Source of the DNA: Latescibacteria bacterium UBA6620
GTDB lineage: Bacteria; Latescibacterota; UBA2968
DNA: 64,000 bases
Assembly: GCA_002433075.1 (NCBI GenBank)
Contig: DJHM01000033.1
Location: 94,635 to 158,634 of the forward strand
Direction: 5' to 3'
A model generated the notes under the pieces. The model ran no database searches. It saw nothing but the letters and a program-made list of their open reading frames with translations, and was not told the DNA's origin. Below, piece by piece: positions 17,906 to 26,998 of this stretch (the first letter of the stretch is position 1; every line of letters starts with the position of its first letter). Position numbers and translations under genes: made by a program.

Positions 17906-20900
17906 ATGCAGGTCTCTCGTTCTAAAGAGCGTCCGGCCGGTTCGCGTATCGGCCGGACGCTTTTCTATGCCTTCACCTGCTGTGTGCTCGGGCTCCTTCC
18001 AGGGTCCCTGGACGCTCAGTTGCCAATCGAGCCCGCCCTCGGCACGCATCGGGTTCTGGCCCTTCGCGTCTCCTTCCCTCCCGAAGTCCCTGACGACGAA
18101 ACCACGAGCGGAGACGGCACCTTTGACCTCCGTCCGACCGAAACCGCCCGATCGGAATATCGTTTCCCGTTCGATCTTCCTCCCCACGACCGAACCTACT
18201 TCGAGTCCCACCTGGAGGCTCTGTCCAACTACTACCGCGACGTCTCGGGAGGCCGGCTCGAGCTGACGTATGAAATTTTCCCCAGACAGAACGATGCCGG
18301 CTACGTGATGGACCAGCCCCTGATCGACTTCGGAAACGGCCGAACTCGTCAGGAGATCAACGAACGCATCGTGCGGCTGTTCAGGGACGCCCTCGTTACT
18401 GCGGATGCGTCCGATCCGGACCTCGACTTTTCCGAATTCGACCACGTCGTCGTCTTCCACGCCGGTCTTGGAGGCGAGTCGTCCAACGCTCTCAATGACG
18501 TCCTTTCCGCGTTCATCGACCGCGAGGACCTCGAGACCTACGCCGAAGGCGTCCTCGACCTCGATGGTGTGACCGTCTCGAGTGGAATGCTGCTCCCTGA
18601 AGCCGGGAGCCTCGACGGTCGTGGCGGCCTCAACGGTCAGCTTGCCCGGTTCTACGCAAACCAGCTTGGGCTCCCCCGCCTCGACAACCCCGAGGACGGT
18701 CTTCCCGCCGTTGGAGACTGGTCGTTAATGGACACGGGCAACATCACCATCACTTCCTCTGCACGTCTGGGCCTGTCGAATCTCTCCGGCGAGCCTGCGG
18801 ACACCATCCTCGTCGGTTTCATTCCCAGCCGGCTCCTTGCGTGGTCTCGTTCCGCACTCGGGTGGCTCGACATTCCCACCGTCGCGAGAGACGATACAGT
18901 CCGAATCGCGGCCCCGCACATCGACGACGGCACAACTCACGCAATTCGGGTCCCCATCAACGCTGACGAGTACTTCCTGATCGAAAACCGGATGTCGCGT
19001 CTTGCCGTAGAGGGACGTAAACCGACCGTCATCCTCACCCCGCAGGGCGTCTGGACGTCGATCGACGACTACGACGCGTTCATACCGGGTAGTGGCATCC
19101 TCATCTGGCACGTCGACAATGCCGTCATTCGGGCCAGCACCTCCGGCCGGGCCGTCAACAGCCATCCGGACTTCAGACTTCACTTCGATGGCTTCGCAGG
19201 GATCTATCGCAAGGGGATCGATCTCGAAGAGGCGGATGGTCTTGAGGACATCGGTAACGCCTCGTCCAGCCGGGTCATCAGCAGCGGCGTCATCTCCTTC
19301 TCCAGCATCAGTGGGAGCGCGGTCGATCCCTACTACGTCGGCAACGTTTCCCGTTTCGGCCCTGACACCGAGCCGAGGAGCGAAAGCAACCTCGGCTACC
19401 CTACTGGAATCCAAATCGAAGTCCTGAGCGCCCCAGGTGAGGTGATGGAGGTCGCTGTGCGATTCCTGCAGCAAACCGACGAGTGGCCTGTCACCGACCT
19501 TGCGCCCGACCCGGAGACGTTTCCCAGAGCCTTCAGCGATCCAAGCAACTCGGCAATTCTTCGCGGAAGCGCCTCCGGATCGGCAGCCTGGACCCCGAGT
19601 GGCCTCGCAACCAACCTGATCTTCGCCGCTACGCACCCCATCGCGGTCGGATCCCTGTCCGGTTCGACAGCCTCCTTCATCTACCCTACCGCCGATGGCG
19701 GCGGTCTCCAGGAAGCGGGTCAGACCCGGTCGGTCATCGCAGGTCCCTCCTCCATCGCACCGTCCATCGTGCCTTTTCCCATCTTGCCGACAGATCTCTG
19801 GGGACTCCAGGACGGGACCGTCGAGTGGGGACGGTTTGCAGCCGGAGCCGGCAGAGCCACACTGTCTTCCGGACCCATCAGCGGGATGGCCGTCGCGAAC
19901 TCCGACCCGGATATCGATAACGAACTGGCCGTCCTGACGGAATCGGGACGACTCTTCGCAGTCGAAGGTGAAGAGACGTTCCACGAGCTCGCCGCATTCC
20001 CCGTCGACGTCACGGGACCGGTCACTGCCGATCTCGACGCGAACGGACTGGACGACATCGTCGTGGTCTCGAACGAGGGCGCGATCTTCACTGCACAGCA
20101 CGACGGTTCGCTCACGGAGAGTCGTCCTGTTGATGGCGGCGCCCGCTCGTCCCCCGTCGTCGCCGATATCGACCGGGACGGATTCGTCGAAGTTCTGTTC
20201 GGAGGAGTCGACCGAATCTGGATCACGCGATTTAACGATGTGCTACAGCAGGGCGCGCCCGTCGCCCTGCCCCTGAAGGACCGGGTCGGCGCGATCCTGG
20301 CTCCTCCCGCCGTCGCTGATCTGGACGCTGACGGAAATCTGGACGTGCTTGTCGCCACGCAAGGCGGGCTCATCTACGGGATGGACAACCGCGGTGCGCT
20401 GCTGCCGGGCCTGCCGGTCGCCACCCTCGGTCCCGTCTCCGCTTCCCCGCTTCTCGAAGACATCGATCGGGACGGAAACCTCGAGCTCGTTGCCTTCACG
20501 ATCGACGGGTCCGTCCATCTCTGGCACCTCGAGGAGATCGATTCTGCCCTGACCGGAACCGAGGTCGTGTGGGGACAACAGGGGGGCGACGGAGGGAACA
20601 GCGGACACCTCGCCCAGACCACCCCCCAGCCCGAACCCCCGGATGAAGCCTCCTCATTGATGCCGCCCGACAGAGTCTACTGCTATCCAAACCCGGTTCG
20701 CGGAAACGAAGCTTTCTTCAGGTTCTATCTGGTCGAAGCCGCAGATGTAAACATCACAGTCATCAACCCACGCGGTGAAGTCGTCGAGCGGATGGTCGCA
20801 CCGCAGACCTTCGCTCTGACCGACAACGAAATCCGTTGGGACACGTCGGACTATGCCAGCGGTTTTTTCATCTGTCGCGTCGAAGCCCTCACCGCATCGC

Positions 20901-20941
20901 AGTCTGAAGTGAGGTTCGTCAAGGTGGCCATCGTCCGATGA
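17906..20941 (+). CDS. T9SS-exported M6-like pseudoprotease with FG-GAP repeats
   Basis: 1011 residues. Arg-rich n-region then a hydrophobic signal segment (LFYAFTCCVLGLLPGSLDAQ). Residues about 40-500 follow the M6 (immune inhibitor A-like) layout: SNYYRDVSGGRLELTYEI, VVFHAGLGGES, LGLPRLD, VGDWSLMDTG and ILIWHVDN. The zinc motif is gone: where M6 enzymes have HEFGH this protein has RFYAN (248-252). FG-GAP/VCBS-type repeats follow (ADLDANGLDDIVVV, ADIDRDGFVEVLFG, ADLDADGNLDVLVA). The last 85 residues are a type A T9SS sorting domain beginning YCYPNPVRG and ending VRFVKVAIVR. Likely surface-displayed and non-proteolytic. ATG at 17906 is the only good start, but a terminator-like hairpin overlaps codons 8-19. 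Confidence 0.85.
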   Translation: MQVSRSKERPAGSRIGRTLFYAFTCCVLGLLPGSLDAQLPIEPALGTHRVLALRVSFPPEVPDDETTSGDGTFDLRPTETARSEYRFPFDLPPHDRTYFESHLEALSNYYRDVSGGRLELTYEIFPRQNDAGYVMDQPLIDFGNGRTRQEINERIVRLFRDALVTADASDPDLDFSEFDHVVVFHAGLGGESSNALNDVLSAFIDREDLETYAEGVLDLDGVTVSSGMLLPEAGSLDGRGGLNGQLARFYANQLGLPRLDNPEDGLPAVGDWSLMDTGNITITSSARLGLSNLSGEPADTILVGFIPSRLLAWSRSALGWLDIPTVARDDTVRIAAPHIDDGTTHAIRVPINADEYFLIENRMSRLAVEGRKPTVILTPQGVWTSIDDYDAFIPGSGILIWHVDNAVIRASTSGRAVNSHPDFRLHFDGFAGIYRKGIDLEEADGLEDIGNASSSRVISSGVISFSSISGSAVDPYYVGNVSRFGPDTEPRSESNLGYPTGIQIEVLSAPGEVMEVAVRFLQQTDEWPVTDLAPDPETFPRAFSDPSNSAILRGSASGSAAWTPSGLATNLIFAATHPIAVGSLSGSTASFIYPTADGGGLQEAGQTRSVIAGPSSIAPSIVPFPILPTDLWGLQDGTVEWGRFAAGAGRATLSSGPISGMAVANSDPDIDNELAVLTESGRLFAVEGEETFHELAAFPVDVTGPVTADLDANGLDDIVVVSNEGAIFTAQHDGSLTESRPVDGGARSSPVVADIDRDGFVEVLFGGVDRIWITRFNDVLQQGAPVALPLKDRVGAILAPPAVADLDADGNLDVLVATQGGLIYGMDNRGALLPGLPVATLGPVSASPLLEDIDRDGNLELVAFTIDGSVHLWHLEEIDSALTGTEVVWGQQGGDGGNSGHLAQTTPQPEPPDEASSLMPPDRVYCYPNPVRGNEAFFRFYLVEAADVNITVINPRGEVVERMVAPQTFALTDNEIRWDTSDYASGFFICRVEALTASQSEVRFVKVAIVR
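17928..17964 (+). terminator. Perfect 12-bp hairpin after porV, inside the next ORF
   Basis: AGCGTCCGGCCG (17928-17939) pairs perfectly with CGGCCGGACGCT (17950-17961) across a 10-base loop, followed by TTTT. It resembles an intrinsic terminator 40 bases after the porV stop. It overlaps codons 8-19 of the M6-like gene, so either that gene starts by an unrecognised codon later, or the hairpin attenuates read-through from porV. Confidence 0.65.
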
Positions 20942-23900
20942 TTCGCCGACGCTTTCCCTTCTGGCTGGCCGCCGCGTGCCTCACGATCGCCGGGCTCTTC
21001 CCGACCGACGCCCGAGGTCAATTTTTCAGCGACATCAACCATCCCGAACTCGACTGGTTCGAGATCGAGACGGAACACTTCTTGATCACTCATCACAACG
21101 GGGCGGAGGCGTTCGCAAAGCGTGTGGCCGTCATCGCCGAAGAGGTCTACGGGCCCATCACGGACCTCTATGACTTCGAGCCCGACAGCAAGCCGCGCGT
21201 CCTCGTTCGCGACATCGATGACGCGAATCGGAGCGCTTACTACCCAGGCACGAACACCATCGACTTCTGGGCGACCTCGCTCACCCACGATTTCGAACTC
21301 AGGGGTGCCAAGACCGACTGGGTACGAAACGTCTTCACGCACGAATTCACGCACCTCGTGTCGAGCCAGGTCGCCCGCAAGACATCCTCCCGCATCCAGG
21401 GCGTCTACCTCCAGACCTTCTTCTATCAGGAAGAAAATCGACGGGAGGATGTCTCCGTCACCGGACTCCCGAACGTGATTGCATCCGTTCTTCTCCCGTC
21501 CGAGATCCTTCCTCCCTGGTTTACCGAGGGCACCGCCCAGTATATGGCCGCCGCAGCCCAGCACGATACCTGGGACTCCCATCGGGATATGATCCTGCGC
21601 CAGGCCATCCTCAACGACCGGCTCCTGACTTATGACCAGATGAGCGTGTTCGGTGCGAAATCGGGGCTCGGGTTCGAACAGGTCTACGATCACGGCTATG
21701 CGCTCACCCTCTACATCGTCAACCGCTTCGGAGAAGGCGCGCTCGGCCGTCTCTACAGGGCGATGAGCCGAAAGTGGCGATACGACTTCGACGGCGCCGT
21801 CCGAGAAGCGCTCGGTCTCAGCGCGCGCGCCCTGTACGACGACTGGAAAATGTCTCTTCAGGAGCGCTACGACCTGCAGATGCAGACCCTCGCAACGGAC
21901 TCCGCAGTCGGTGAAGTCCGTTATGACAAGGGTTACGTGAACCTGCATCCTCGATGGTCACCGGACGGCGAAACCCTCGCCTTCCTCAGCAACGTCGGCG
22001 GCGACTATGGCCGAACCAATTTGCTCACCCTCGCCGCTGACGACACGACGGCAGAACTGATCGCCCCCGGGGCCCGCACAGCCATCGACTGGTCCTCTGA
22101 CGGATCGCACCTTCTGTTCGCCCGTCGCAGCCGACGGAACGAAGACGGCTCCGTCTTCTGGGACCTCTACACTGCCGACCCCGCCGACTCTTCGGGCGTC
22201 GGCCTCTGGCGAACCGCGAAGGGGCTCATCGGCTTCGACGGAGGTCTCCGCCCCGGTCGCGAGCGACTGACTCAGGGTGCCCGGGGCATCCATCCTGCCT
22301 ATTCGCCCGACGACCGCACGATCGCTTTCGTCCAGAACGGAGGGGGTAACAACCACCTCTCTCTCCTAGACATCGCAACGGGCGACATCCGTCGCCTCGC
22401 TGAGTTCACCGACGGTACTCAGCTGCACACCCCCGTCTGGTCGCCCGATGGGACGCGGATCGCGTTTTCTCTGTTTGGACTCGACGGTGATAGAAGCATC
22501 GCGTTGATTCCGACGGCTGGCGGCCCTCACAAGTATCTCGTTCGTTCGGACGGAACCGACCGGGATCCTTGCTGGGACACCGACGGAAGCCTCGTATTTG
22601 CCTCGGATCAGGATGGCGTGTTCAACCTCTACAACCTGAACGTCGGGACCACCGAGGTCCATCGGATCACCCGGGTGCCGGGCGGGGCGTTCCACCCTGA
22701 CGTGCACCCGACGGAAGACAAGATTGCCTTCGCCCACTACGGAGATGACGGGTTCGAGATCCGGACCGTCGAACGAAAAGGCCTCTGGGAACCCGTGCCC
22801 CCCGGTATCTTCAGCACGCGTGCCCCGGTCGTCGTGTCCGCTGATACGACCTCGTCCCCAGCATCCAGACCATACGAGACCGATCTCCTGGGTCTGCTCA
22901 TTTCGCCCAGAGTCGCCCTCGACGTCGGGAAGCTCAAACTCGGATTCTACGCCTTCTCAACCGAAGCGCTCGGTAAACAGTCCCTGTTCGTCCAGGGTCT
23001 GGTTTCCCACGACAGAGACCTCGAAATCTTCGCCACCTACGAGTACAAAGGCTGGAAACCGACCTTCTACTTCACCGGTTTTCGGGTCACCCACCACGTC
23101 GAAGAGGACATCCTCGACCGCGACAGGGACGGCCGCGTGTTCAACCGGACATTCGCCCTGAACGGCCTGATCCTGGGTCTACGCCATAGCCTCCGGGGCG
23201 GGGGCGTCCTCAATACGAACATCGAATACGACCGTTTCGGGAACTCCGTGGACCAGGCGCAGTTCAACGGACAGAACCGTGCGGTCATCGGCGCGACGTT
23301 TCTCAATTCGATCAACTTCGCCGCGTCCTATCGCTACAGCAATATCGCCCCGGGGATCGATGCGCAGATCAGCCCCAGTTCGGGCCGCAGTCTTGACGTG
23401 CGATACAAACGAAATTTCGACTTCTTCCTGAAGGGGTTCGAGCCGAACACGACGATCGTCATCGAGCAGTTTCAGAACTTCTTCTACGATCAGGTCACGG
23501 TCGACTGGAGCGAGTATCGAGGCGGGCCGGGCGACAGCTCTGTCGGGCTCCGCGTCTACGGCGGATGGATGGGCGACGTCGTCGATGACCCCGAAGCCGA
23601 CGGGTATTTCGACTTCCGCCTTGGCGGTCTACCGTTTATGAAGGGCTATACCTTTTTCAGTATGGAAGGTCGGAAAGCAGCGATGCTACGCGGAGCCTGG
23701 CGCTTTCCCCTGTGGCGGAAAATCGACCGGCAAACCGGACCGGTTCACTCGGATCACTTGTTCGGATCGATCTACGGAGGACTCGGGCGCGCCTGGGACG
23801 GCACGCCGGAGGACGACCTGTTGCTCCGCAGCTGGAAGAAGGATGCTGGCATTCAGCTGAGGTATGAGGGTACGACCTTCTACGAATTCCCCCTCGCCGT

Positions 23901-24030
23901 CAGTCTGGATGTCGCCTATGGTTTCGACGACATCCCCTTACAGGAGATCACCGACCCGGTCGAACGAAGCGGCCTGAAGCTCTACCTGACGGTCCTGTTC
24001 GGCTTCCTGGGCAACGTTGGATCTCATTGA
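20938..24030 (+). CDS. Metallopeptidase - TolB beta-propeller - outer-membrane barrel fusion (paralogue 1)
   Basis: 1030 residues in three parts. A signal peptide (1-27) leads into a gluzincin-like zinc peptidase domain with HEFTH at 135-139 and a downstream WFTEGTAQY whose Glu (197) can be the third ligand. Residues about 325-640 are TolB/PD40 propeller repeats (HPRWSPDGETLAFLSN, HPAYSPDDRTIAFVQ, TPVWSPDGTRIAFSLF). The last 330 residues are beta-strand rich and resemble Omp85/D15 barrels, with RLGGLPFMKGYTFF and LRGAWRFPLW in the position of the LRGY...RFP signature. The ATG overlaps the previous stop by 4 bases. Inferred: an outer-membrane-anchored protease with its propeller in the periplasm or at the surface. 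A paralogue lies at 54534-58160. Confidence 0.75.
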   Translation: MIRRRFPFWLAAACLTIAGLFPTDARGQFFSDINHPELDWFEIETEHFLITHHNGAEAFAKRVAVIAEEVYGPITDLYDFEPDSKPRVLVRDIDDANRSAYYPGTNTIDFWATSLTHDFELRGAKTDWVRNVFTHEFTHLVSSQVARKTSSRIQGVYLQTFFYQEENRREDVSVTGLPNVIASVLLPSEILPPWFTEGTAQYMAAAAQHDTWDSHRDMILRQAILNDRLLTYDQMSVFGAKSGLGFEQVYDHGYALTLYIVNRFGEGALGRLYRAMSRKWRYDFDGAVREALGLSARALYDDWKMSLQERYDLQMQTLATDSAVGEVRYDKGYVNLHPRWSPDGETLAFLSNVGGDYGRTNLLTLAADDTTAELIAPGARTAIDWSSDGSHLLFARRSRRNEDGSVFWDLYTADPADSSGVGLWRTAKGLIGFDGGLRPGRERLTQGARGIHPAYSPDDRTIAFVQNGGGNNHLSLLDIATGDIRRLAEFTDGTQLHTPVWSPDGTRIAFSLFGLDGDRSIALIPTAGGPHKYLVRSDGTDRDPCWDTDGSLVFASDQDGVFNLYNLNVGTTEVHRITRVPGGAFHPDVHPTEDKIAFAHYGDDGFEIRTVERKGLWEPVPPGIFSTRAPVVVSADTTSSPASRPYETDLLGLLISPRVALDVGKLKLGFYAFSTEALGKQSLFVQGLVSHDRDLEIFATYEYKGWKPTFYFTGFRVTHHVEEDILDRDRDGRVFNRTFALNGLILGLRHSLRGGGVLNTNIEYDRFGNSVDQAQFNGQNRAVIGATFLNSINFAASYRYSNIAPGIDAQISPSSGRSLDVRYKRNFDFFLKGFEPNTTIVIEQFQNFFYDQVTVDWSEYRGGPGDSSVGLRVYGGWMGDVVDDPEADGYFDFRLGGLPFMKGYTFFSMEGRKAAMLRGAWRFPLWRKIDRQTGPVHSDHLFGSIYGGLGRAWDGTPEDDLLLRSWKKDAGIQLRYEGTTFYEFPLAVSLDVAYGFDDIPLQEITDPVERSGLKLYLTVLFGFLGNVGSH

Positions 24031-24042
24031 AGAAGGCAACCG

Positions 24043-24795
24043 ATGAAACGGATCATCGTCATCCTGATCGCACTCATTTTCTCGTCGCCGGCGCTCGCCG
24101 GCCCGCTCGGAACACCCCTTGCGCCGGTCAACGCACCGCGTACGCTCGCCTACGACGCGTCGGACGAAGCCAAGTCACCGGGGAAGGCTTTCCTGCTTTC
24201 CCTCCTCCTCCCCGGTCTGGGCGAACTCTATACGGGGGCCAGATACAGAGCCGCCGGGTTTATGACCGCAGAGGCCGTGACGTGGGTCGCCTACGCTCAC
24301 TGGCGCAGCAAAGGGACGGACCTGAGAGATGAGTTCAGAGCCTACGCCGATCGCAACTGGAGCCTCGCGCGCTACCGTAATTGGCAGGCTTTCAACGCCG
24401 CGCTGCCCCAAAGCCAGCAATACATCGAAACGGAGACGCTGCCCGAAATCCAGGCAGACGAGCAGCAGTACTACGAGCTCATCGGCAAGTACGACCAGTT
24501 CATCTTCGGATGGTCCGATGTCGCCGACGAGCCGCTCGGGTCGAACAACCACAGCATCATCTCTCCGCTCCAGACGGAGTACGAGATTTTGCGAAACGAC
24601 AGCAACCAGCCCCTCAAGCGAGCGTCCGTTGTCATCGGGCTGACCGTCGTCAATCGGATCGTCAGTGCAATCCACGCATCCTCTTACGCAAAGCTCAAGA
24701 ACCAGAGTATGGACAGACGCGTGCGGTTCGAGTGGTCGCCCACATCACCCGGGGGCGGTCACGGACTCACAGCCTCTGTCGCCGCCTCGTTCTGA
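24043..24795 (+). CDS. DUF5683-type envelope protein (copy 1)
   Basis: 250 residues. Signal peptide MKRIIVILIALIFSSPALAG, then SLLLPGLGELYTGARYRAAG and an amphipathic/TM segment, as in DUF5683 proteins of FCB bacteria. A second hydrophobic segment near the C-terminus (SVVIGLTVVNRIVSAIHA) is followed by a basic tail. The middle is polar and rich in Gln, Tyr and Glu. Ten bases after the fusion protease gene, and overlapping the next gene by one base (TGATG). The two adjacent proteins share layout and the LPGLGELY motif, so they are tandem duplicates. Molecular function unknown. Confidence 0.7.
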   Translation: MKRIIVILIALIFSSPALAGPLGTPLAPVNAPRTLAYDASDEAKSPGKAFLLSLLLPGLGELYTGARYRAAGFMTAEAVTWVAYAHWRSKGTDLRDEFRAYADRNWSLARYRNWQAFNAALPQSQQYIETETLPEIQADEQQYYELIGKYDQFIFGWSDVADEPLGSNNHSIISPLQTEYEILRNDSNQPLKRASVVIGLTVVNRIVSAIHASSYAKLKNQSMDRRVRFEWSPTSPGGGHGLTASVAASF

Positions 24796-25436
24796 TGACC
24801 TTCCTTCCACTCGCACTGGCTTTGGTCCTGACCCTCGCGACTGCGGCCGAGGTCCGAGCCCAACCCACGCCGACAAGAAATCCGAAGGCCGCCGCCTTCC
24901 TCTCGATGCTCGTGCCCGGTCTCGGCGAACTCTACGCGGGCGGACATAAGTCCAGCCGTTTCTTCCTGTTCACCGAGGCCACGTTCTGGACCGGATTGGC
25001 CACATTCAAGCACCTCGAGTCCTCCCGCGAGGACAACTTCAAGGCCTTTGCCGCGGAGCACGCCGGCTTGGACACGGCGGAGAAATCGGACACCTTCATC
25101 GACAACGTGGGCATCTACAACAGTATTTACGCCCGCAACGCTCGCGAGCAGTTCGTTGCAGGAGATGCTGCGGAATTCATCGAAGAAACGCCTGTCAACA
25201 TCTGGGAATGGAACTCGGACGCCTCCAGGCGTCAGTTCCGTGAGCTTCGCAGCAAGTCCACCTCGGCGAGGCAAAAGAGTATGCTGTTTGTCGGAGCCCT
25301 TCTCTTCAATCGTTTCGCCAGCTCAATCAACGCCGCCCATATCGCGAGGAAGACACAGCCTCGAGCCGTCCAGGTCGGCGCGGCGCCCGATGTGTTCAGG
25401 GGCGGAGCCTACGGCTTCATCCATGCCCGCTTCTGA
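24795..25436 (+). CDS. DUF5683-type envelope protein (copy 2)
   Basis: 213 residues. Signal peptide (MTFLPLALALVLTLATAAEVRA), then FLSMLVPGLGELYAGGHKSSR and a TM-like stretch. The polar middle segment and the second hydrophobic segment (MLFVGALLFNRFASSINAAH) mirror copy 1. The frame extends upstream, but the ATG at 24795 is chosen because it overlaps the stop of copy 1 and gives a proper signal peptide. Probably the partner of copy 1 in the membrane; function unknown. Confidence 0.7.
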   Translation: MTFLPLALALVLTLATAAEVRAQPTPTRNPKAAAFLSMLVPGLGELYAGGHKSSRFFLFTEATFWTGLATFKHLESSREDNFKAFAAEHAGLDTAEKSDTFIDNVGIYNSIYARNAREQFVAGDAAEFIEETPVNIWEWNSDASRRQFRELRSKSTSARQKSMLFVGALLFNRFASSINAAHIARKTQPRAVQVGAAPDVFRGGAYGFIHARF

Positions 25437-25437
25437 G

Positions 25438-26919
25438 ATGGCCCTCCGTCTCTGGGTAGTTCTCCTCCTCTGGTCCGGCCTCACTCACGCAAGTGAGCTT
25501 CGGCCCATCTCCGGCACACATCTGATCCCCCGTTCCACGGCCGCCTCGGCGCCGTCGACCAAACGTCAGACCCAGACCTTTCAGGTCGGCGACCCCCTCA
25601 CTGTCTCGGCCTTCAGTTTCCAACTCCTCGGGGGGGGTCACTACACCACGACAACCAAGTGCCGTTTCGTAGGCACGAACTGTTATGTTTTCGTGGAAGA
25701 TGTCGTCTGGGGGACTTCCCACGTACCCGAGTCCGCCATCGAACCGCTCGCAAACGCTTTCGACCTCGCCAGCGCCGCAGACCCTTCCCGCGGAATCTAC
25801 AACATCACGACCACGTTGTTCGGCCCCGCACCCGACGTGGACGGTGACCCCCGTATCATCATCGTCCTCCTCGACATCCTCGACTCGCCGTTCACCGGCA
25901 CGACCGTCATCGGCTACTTCGACGTCGATAACCAGAGCCCGCCCGCAAGTCGTGAGATCGTCTATGTCGACGTAAACCCGCTCGACATCGAAGGTACGCT
26001 CGCCCGGGCCACGCTCGCACACGAATTTCAGCATATGCTGCATTGGCATGCCGACCCCGATGAAGACAAGTGGCTGGACGAAGGGTGCTCGGAGTATGCC
26101 GAGCTCGCCTGCGGCTACAAAGACACGACCGAAGCCGTCGCCAACGCCTTCCTCGATGTTCCCAACACCAGCCTGACCGTGTGGGAAGACCTCCCCTTCG
26201 ACTTCGACCAGGCTTTCCTGTATATGACCTACTTCGCTCAGCGGTTCGGAGACGACGCGGTTCGCTCGCTCGTCGGAGAGACCGCCAACGGGGTCGAGAG
26301 TGTCGACCTCGTCCTGTCCGAGCTGGGCCTGGCCGATCGTTTCAATGACACCTTCGCCGAATGGACGGTCGCCCTCTTCCTGGATGGTGACGGCAACAAC
26401 GGCCTCTCCCGTGTCGACGTTCGACGGCCCCTGGCCACAACCGTGTCCCTTCCGGCCGACAACATCAACCGAAAGGCGCGACTGTGGGGAGCCGACTACC
26501 TCGATCTCGAAGGCAATCTCGACGCGCTGTCCGTCAGTGTCGGAAGCACCGGTGACAATCCACTCGTCGCCATCCTCATCGGACAGGACGGTGGAGCCTT
26601 CATCGAGATAGCCGCAGGCCAGACCACAACAGTGAACGTGTATCGGGACGACATTCAGTCCATCGCCCTCACGTCGGCAGGAGGTACGAGCGAGGACTAC
26701 GTGTTGACGCTCGGCGCGGCTCCAGACGGTTCGAGCTTCGCTGCCTCGGACTTCACGGCTGACGGCTTCGTGAACTTTGCGGACTTCCTTCTTTTCGCCG
26801 CCGGTTTCGGCCGGACCGGCCTCGACGTGGGATTCGTGACCTCTTACGACCTCAACGGAAACTTCGCCGTCGATTTCACGGACTTCCTCATTTTCGTGGG
26901 TCATTTCGCAACAGAATAA
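25438..26919 (+). CDS. M30-like zinc metallopeptidase with C-terminal dockerin-like repeats
   Basis: 493 residues. Signal peptide MALRLWVVLLLWSGLTHA. Catalytic core: ATLAHEFQHMLHW (HEFQH at 195-199) and WLDEGCSEYAE, with Glu215 as the third ligand, as in M30 (hyicolysin-like) or peptidase-MA enzymes. The zinc site is intact, unlike the M6-like protein upstream. A beta-rich domain follows (about 300-435), and the last 55 residues form two dockerin/EF-hand-like repeats: DFTADGFVNFADFLLFAAGF and DLNGNFAVDFTDFLIFVGHF. There is no T9SS sorting domain. The ATG at 25438 is preferred over one five codons upstream because it follows the previous stop and begins the signal peptide. Confidence 0.75.
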   Translation: MALRLWVVLLLWSGLTHASELRPISGTHLIPRSTAASAPSTKRQTQTFQVGDPLTVSAFSFQLLGGGHYTTTTKCRFVGTNCYVFVEDVVWGTSHVPESAIEPLANAFDLASAADPSRGIYNITTTLFGPAPDVDGDPRIIIVLLDILDSPFTGTTVIGYFDVDNQSPPASREIVYVDVNPLDIEGTLARATLAHEFQHMLHWHADPDEDKWLDEGCSEYAELACGYKDTTEAVANAFLDVPNTSLTVWEDLPFDFDQAFLYMTYFAQRFGDDAVRSLVGETANGVESVDLVLSELGLADRFNDTFAEWTVALFLDGDGNNGLSRVDVRRPLATTVSLPADNINRKARLWGADYLDLEGNLDALSVSVGSTGDNPLVAILIGQDGGAFIEIAAGQTTTVNVYRDDIQSIALTSAGGTSEDYVLTLGAAPDGSSFAASDFTADGFVNFADFLLFAAGFGRTGLDVGFVTSYDLNGNFAVDFTDFLIFVGHFATE

Positions 26920-26932
26920 CGTCTTGTCACCA

Positions 26933-26956
26933 AAGAGTGGCCCCGGGGCCACTCTT
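26933..26956. terminator. Perfect 24-base palindrome between convergent genes
   Basis: AAGAGTGGCCCC pairs perfectly with GGGGCCACTCTT. It lies between the plus-strand M30-like gene and the minus-strand lipid kinase, as a shared terminator would. No long T tract follows on either strand, so a bidirectional terminator is likely but not certain. Confidence 0.5.
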
Positions 26957-26998
26957 AAGCCGCCCTCGTACGACTTTATATAAATACCTGTTTATTAT

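Noticed and set aside
18725..20101. 458-codon antisense frame in the M6-like gene
   Set aside because: Shadow of a high-GC coding strand; no start signal, no family motif, low-complexity composition.
16836..20941. Complete type IX secretion locus
   Set aside because: Only a PorV-like protein and one sorting-domain cargo are present; no SprA, PorK, L, M, N or PorU gene is in the window.
25417..26952. 511-codon antisense frame opposite the M30-like gene
   Set aside because: The plus strand carries the HEFQH zinc motif and signal peptide; the antisense frame has none.
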